Below, piece after piece: positions 62,321 through 64,000 of a stretch of 64,000 nucleotides of DNA (positions are counted from its first letter, which is position 1; each line of letters starts with the position of its first letter). The stretch covers positions 80,111,538-80,175,537 of the forward strand of contig NC_044004.1 in NCBI RefSeq assembly GCF_900496995.4, read 5' to 3'. A model generated the notes under the pieces. The model saw only the letters and a program-made list of their open reading frames with translations, ran no database searches and had not been told where the DNA came from. Origin of the DNA: Aquila chrysaetos chrysaetos. Its lineage: Eukaryota; Chordata; Aves; Accipitriformes; Accipitridae. The position numbers were made by a program, and so were the translations under genes.

Positions 62321-64000
62321 ATATCTGGAAATCTAAAGATATGGATAGGCAATCCAGGTACTTAAATTTTGTGTGCTTGTAACTTGTCAAACATTTAACT
62401 ATTTCCTATAACCATGTTTTTACTCATCTATAAGCTACTTTGAACCTGCTGGAAATGACAGGCTATAAACATGGAGATGAGCAGGAATGACAGCAAGGCC
62501 ACCATATTAAAGGCTTGTTCCCAGCTCGTTCAGCAGTTACTTGATTGTTTATTTATACTCCGTATAAATATGCTGGGGTTTGGTGCCCAAGTTGGTTATT
62601 TAACTACAGGATGTGAATACGAATCCTTTGTCTAGAATACTTGATTTCATTGTATTGGCTGTGTGATTGAATAGACAGCTATGATGCAGTCAACATATTG
62701 TGCTTTGTAAGATTTGCCTCATGAGTGTGCATCTCGGAAAGAAAATCTGCCTTTATAAGACTCGGTAGTCTTTCTAAATCTGTGATTTTCTAATGAATAC
62801 AAGATATTTTATTTACCCATTTATGTCTCCCTGTAAATAAATTTAGAATTATTCAGGTACATTAAAGCAAAACCAGCCCTCTTTAGTTGATCTGGTAGAG
62901 AAACTGAGACCAGTAAGTCAATAATGGAAATTCTATCATTTTCTAAGTTTATTATGTTTTAGCAGAACTACATTATGTCATTCTGATTTCTGTGATGTTT
63001 TTAAGTCTGAAGTAGACTATGAGGAGTATAAAATCTGATTTATGTTTACAATTCTGTTCTGTATTAATATTCATTAAAGCTAAAGAAAGATGACTCCTAG
63101 TTGAAAATGATGCAAGTGTGTTGCCTATTTAGCACGATTTTTATGTTGAAATTTTAGGTAGAAAGGTGGTAATGTCTGTACCTATGCAGGCACCGGACTT
63201 CATGCTGTGTTGTAGAGCTCGTTTTGGTAGCATCAAATGAGGGTGAATTTCTACTTGCTCTTATCCTCCTAAGTTAAAAGAGAAAAGACAGAAGTAGTTA
63301 AACATTAAGGTAGTGTTTATTTCATACTTATCAACAAGTAGATAAGCATTTTCAGATTGATGTTTGAAAAAATATTTGGTTTAGTGGATATAATCTATAT
63401 TGAGCAAATACAAAAGGAAATAATTTGTTTGCCAAGAAAACAAATTATATGACAGAAACTAAATCAGCTCATTGTATTTTTCTTCTCCTGGCTGATGGAT
63501 ATCTGACAGGACCTACATTCTGTCTTGCCTACGACTGGAACACAAAAGAAAATGATTTCTTGTCTTTCATGGCAAATACTTATTAAGAGTATTCTTATTT
63601 TATTACCTTATCTGAGCTGTGCTGTTTAAGACCAGTGATTCTCAAAGTAATTTTTATTTGTAACTGCTGGAGCCACAGCTGTCAGCATATTCTCTGGCCT
63701 ATCCCAAGGCCCCAGCCCCAGTCTTGAGCCCGTTACTCATGCTGCAAGCCACGTTGCTTTGTATTCCTGCAAAGCCAGCACAACTTTCTCCTATGCAACG
63801 TAGCCCATGACCTAGTTCAGTGAGGGACGCTCTGCCTATTATCATTGCCTGTTTGGTACTCTAAAGCTCTGGGTACTGCCAAGATTTTTCTCCAGCACAC
63901 AGCATAGACTTCAGGGAGAATCCTTTTTCCTTACTGCGGCCGTCTTTCTGCAGTGCAGCTTAGCCTGTTCTGGTTGCGCAAGGTGGGGAGGAAAAGGAAG
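62321..64000. other. Non-coding stretch to the window end
   Basis: A+T-rich until about 63650, then richer in G+C (many CC and GCC words, a GCGGCCG word near 63936-63942). No gene is recognised. A feature may begin beyond the window. Confidence 0.5.

Overview
This window looks like low-G+C, gene-poor vertebrate DNA from a bird. The clearest evidence is a 5'-truncated CR1 LINE that ends in the bird-type ATTCTATG octamer array (26510-27040). Four solo LTRs of avian ERVL-like type support this, each bounded by a 5-bp target-site duplication. I recognise no complete protein-coding gene, and no tRNA, rRNA or CRISPR. Nearly all short open frames look like chance frames in A+T-rich DNA or frames inside LTRs.

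Layout: 1-20.4 kb is A+T-rich DNA with small repeats (a pyrimidine tract at 5.94 kb, an old MITE-like palindromic element at 6.77 kb, a 41-bp duplication at 9.94 kb, a C tract at 16.75 kb). It also has a coding-like but broken segment with a poly(A) signal at 17.45-18.28 kb. A minus-strand solo LTR lies at 20.46-21.03 kb. An 18-bp perfect hairpin sits at 23.56-23.63 kb, a candidate minus-strand exon at 24.89-25.15 kb and the CR1 at 26.5-27.0 kb. Another frameshifted coding-like segment is at 28.6-28.9 kb. A 123-base uninterrupted purine run lies at 33.52-33.64 kb. From 34 to 48.8 kb there are only small repeats. Two plus-strand solo LTRs follow (48.85-49.44 and 50.83-51.94 kb), the second 1.1 kb long with internal tandem repeats. 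A second candidate minus-strand exon is at 52.88-53.15 kb. A CpG island at about 58.07-58.80 kb has a G-quadruplex motif and a strong minus-strand splice-donor sequence. A fourth solo LTR (minus strand) is at 61.73-62.32 kb.

The simplest reading is that the CpG island is a promoter. If the donor at 58151/58150 is used, a minus-strand transcript would start there and run toward lower coordinates, so most of the window could be intron. The candidate exons at 53.1 and 25.1 kb are on the same strand, but their phases do not join directly and I could not recognise their products. This gene model is an inference. The LTR, CR1, hairpin and purine-tract calls are read directly from the sequence.
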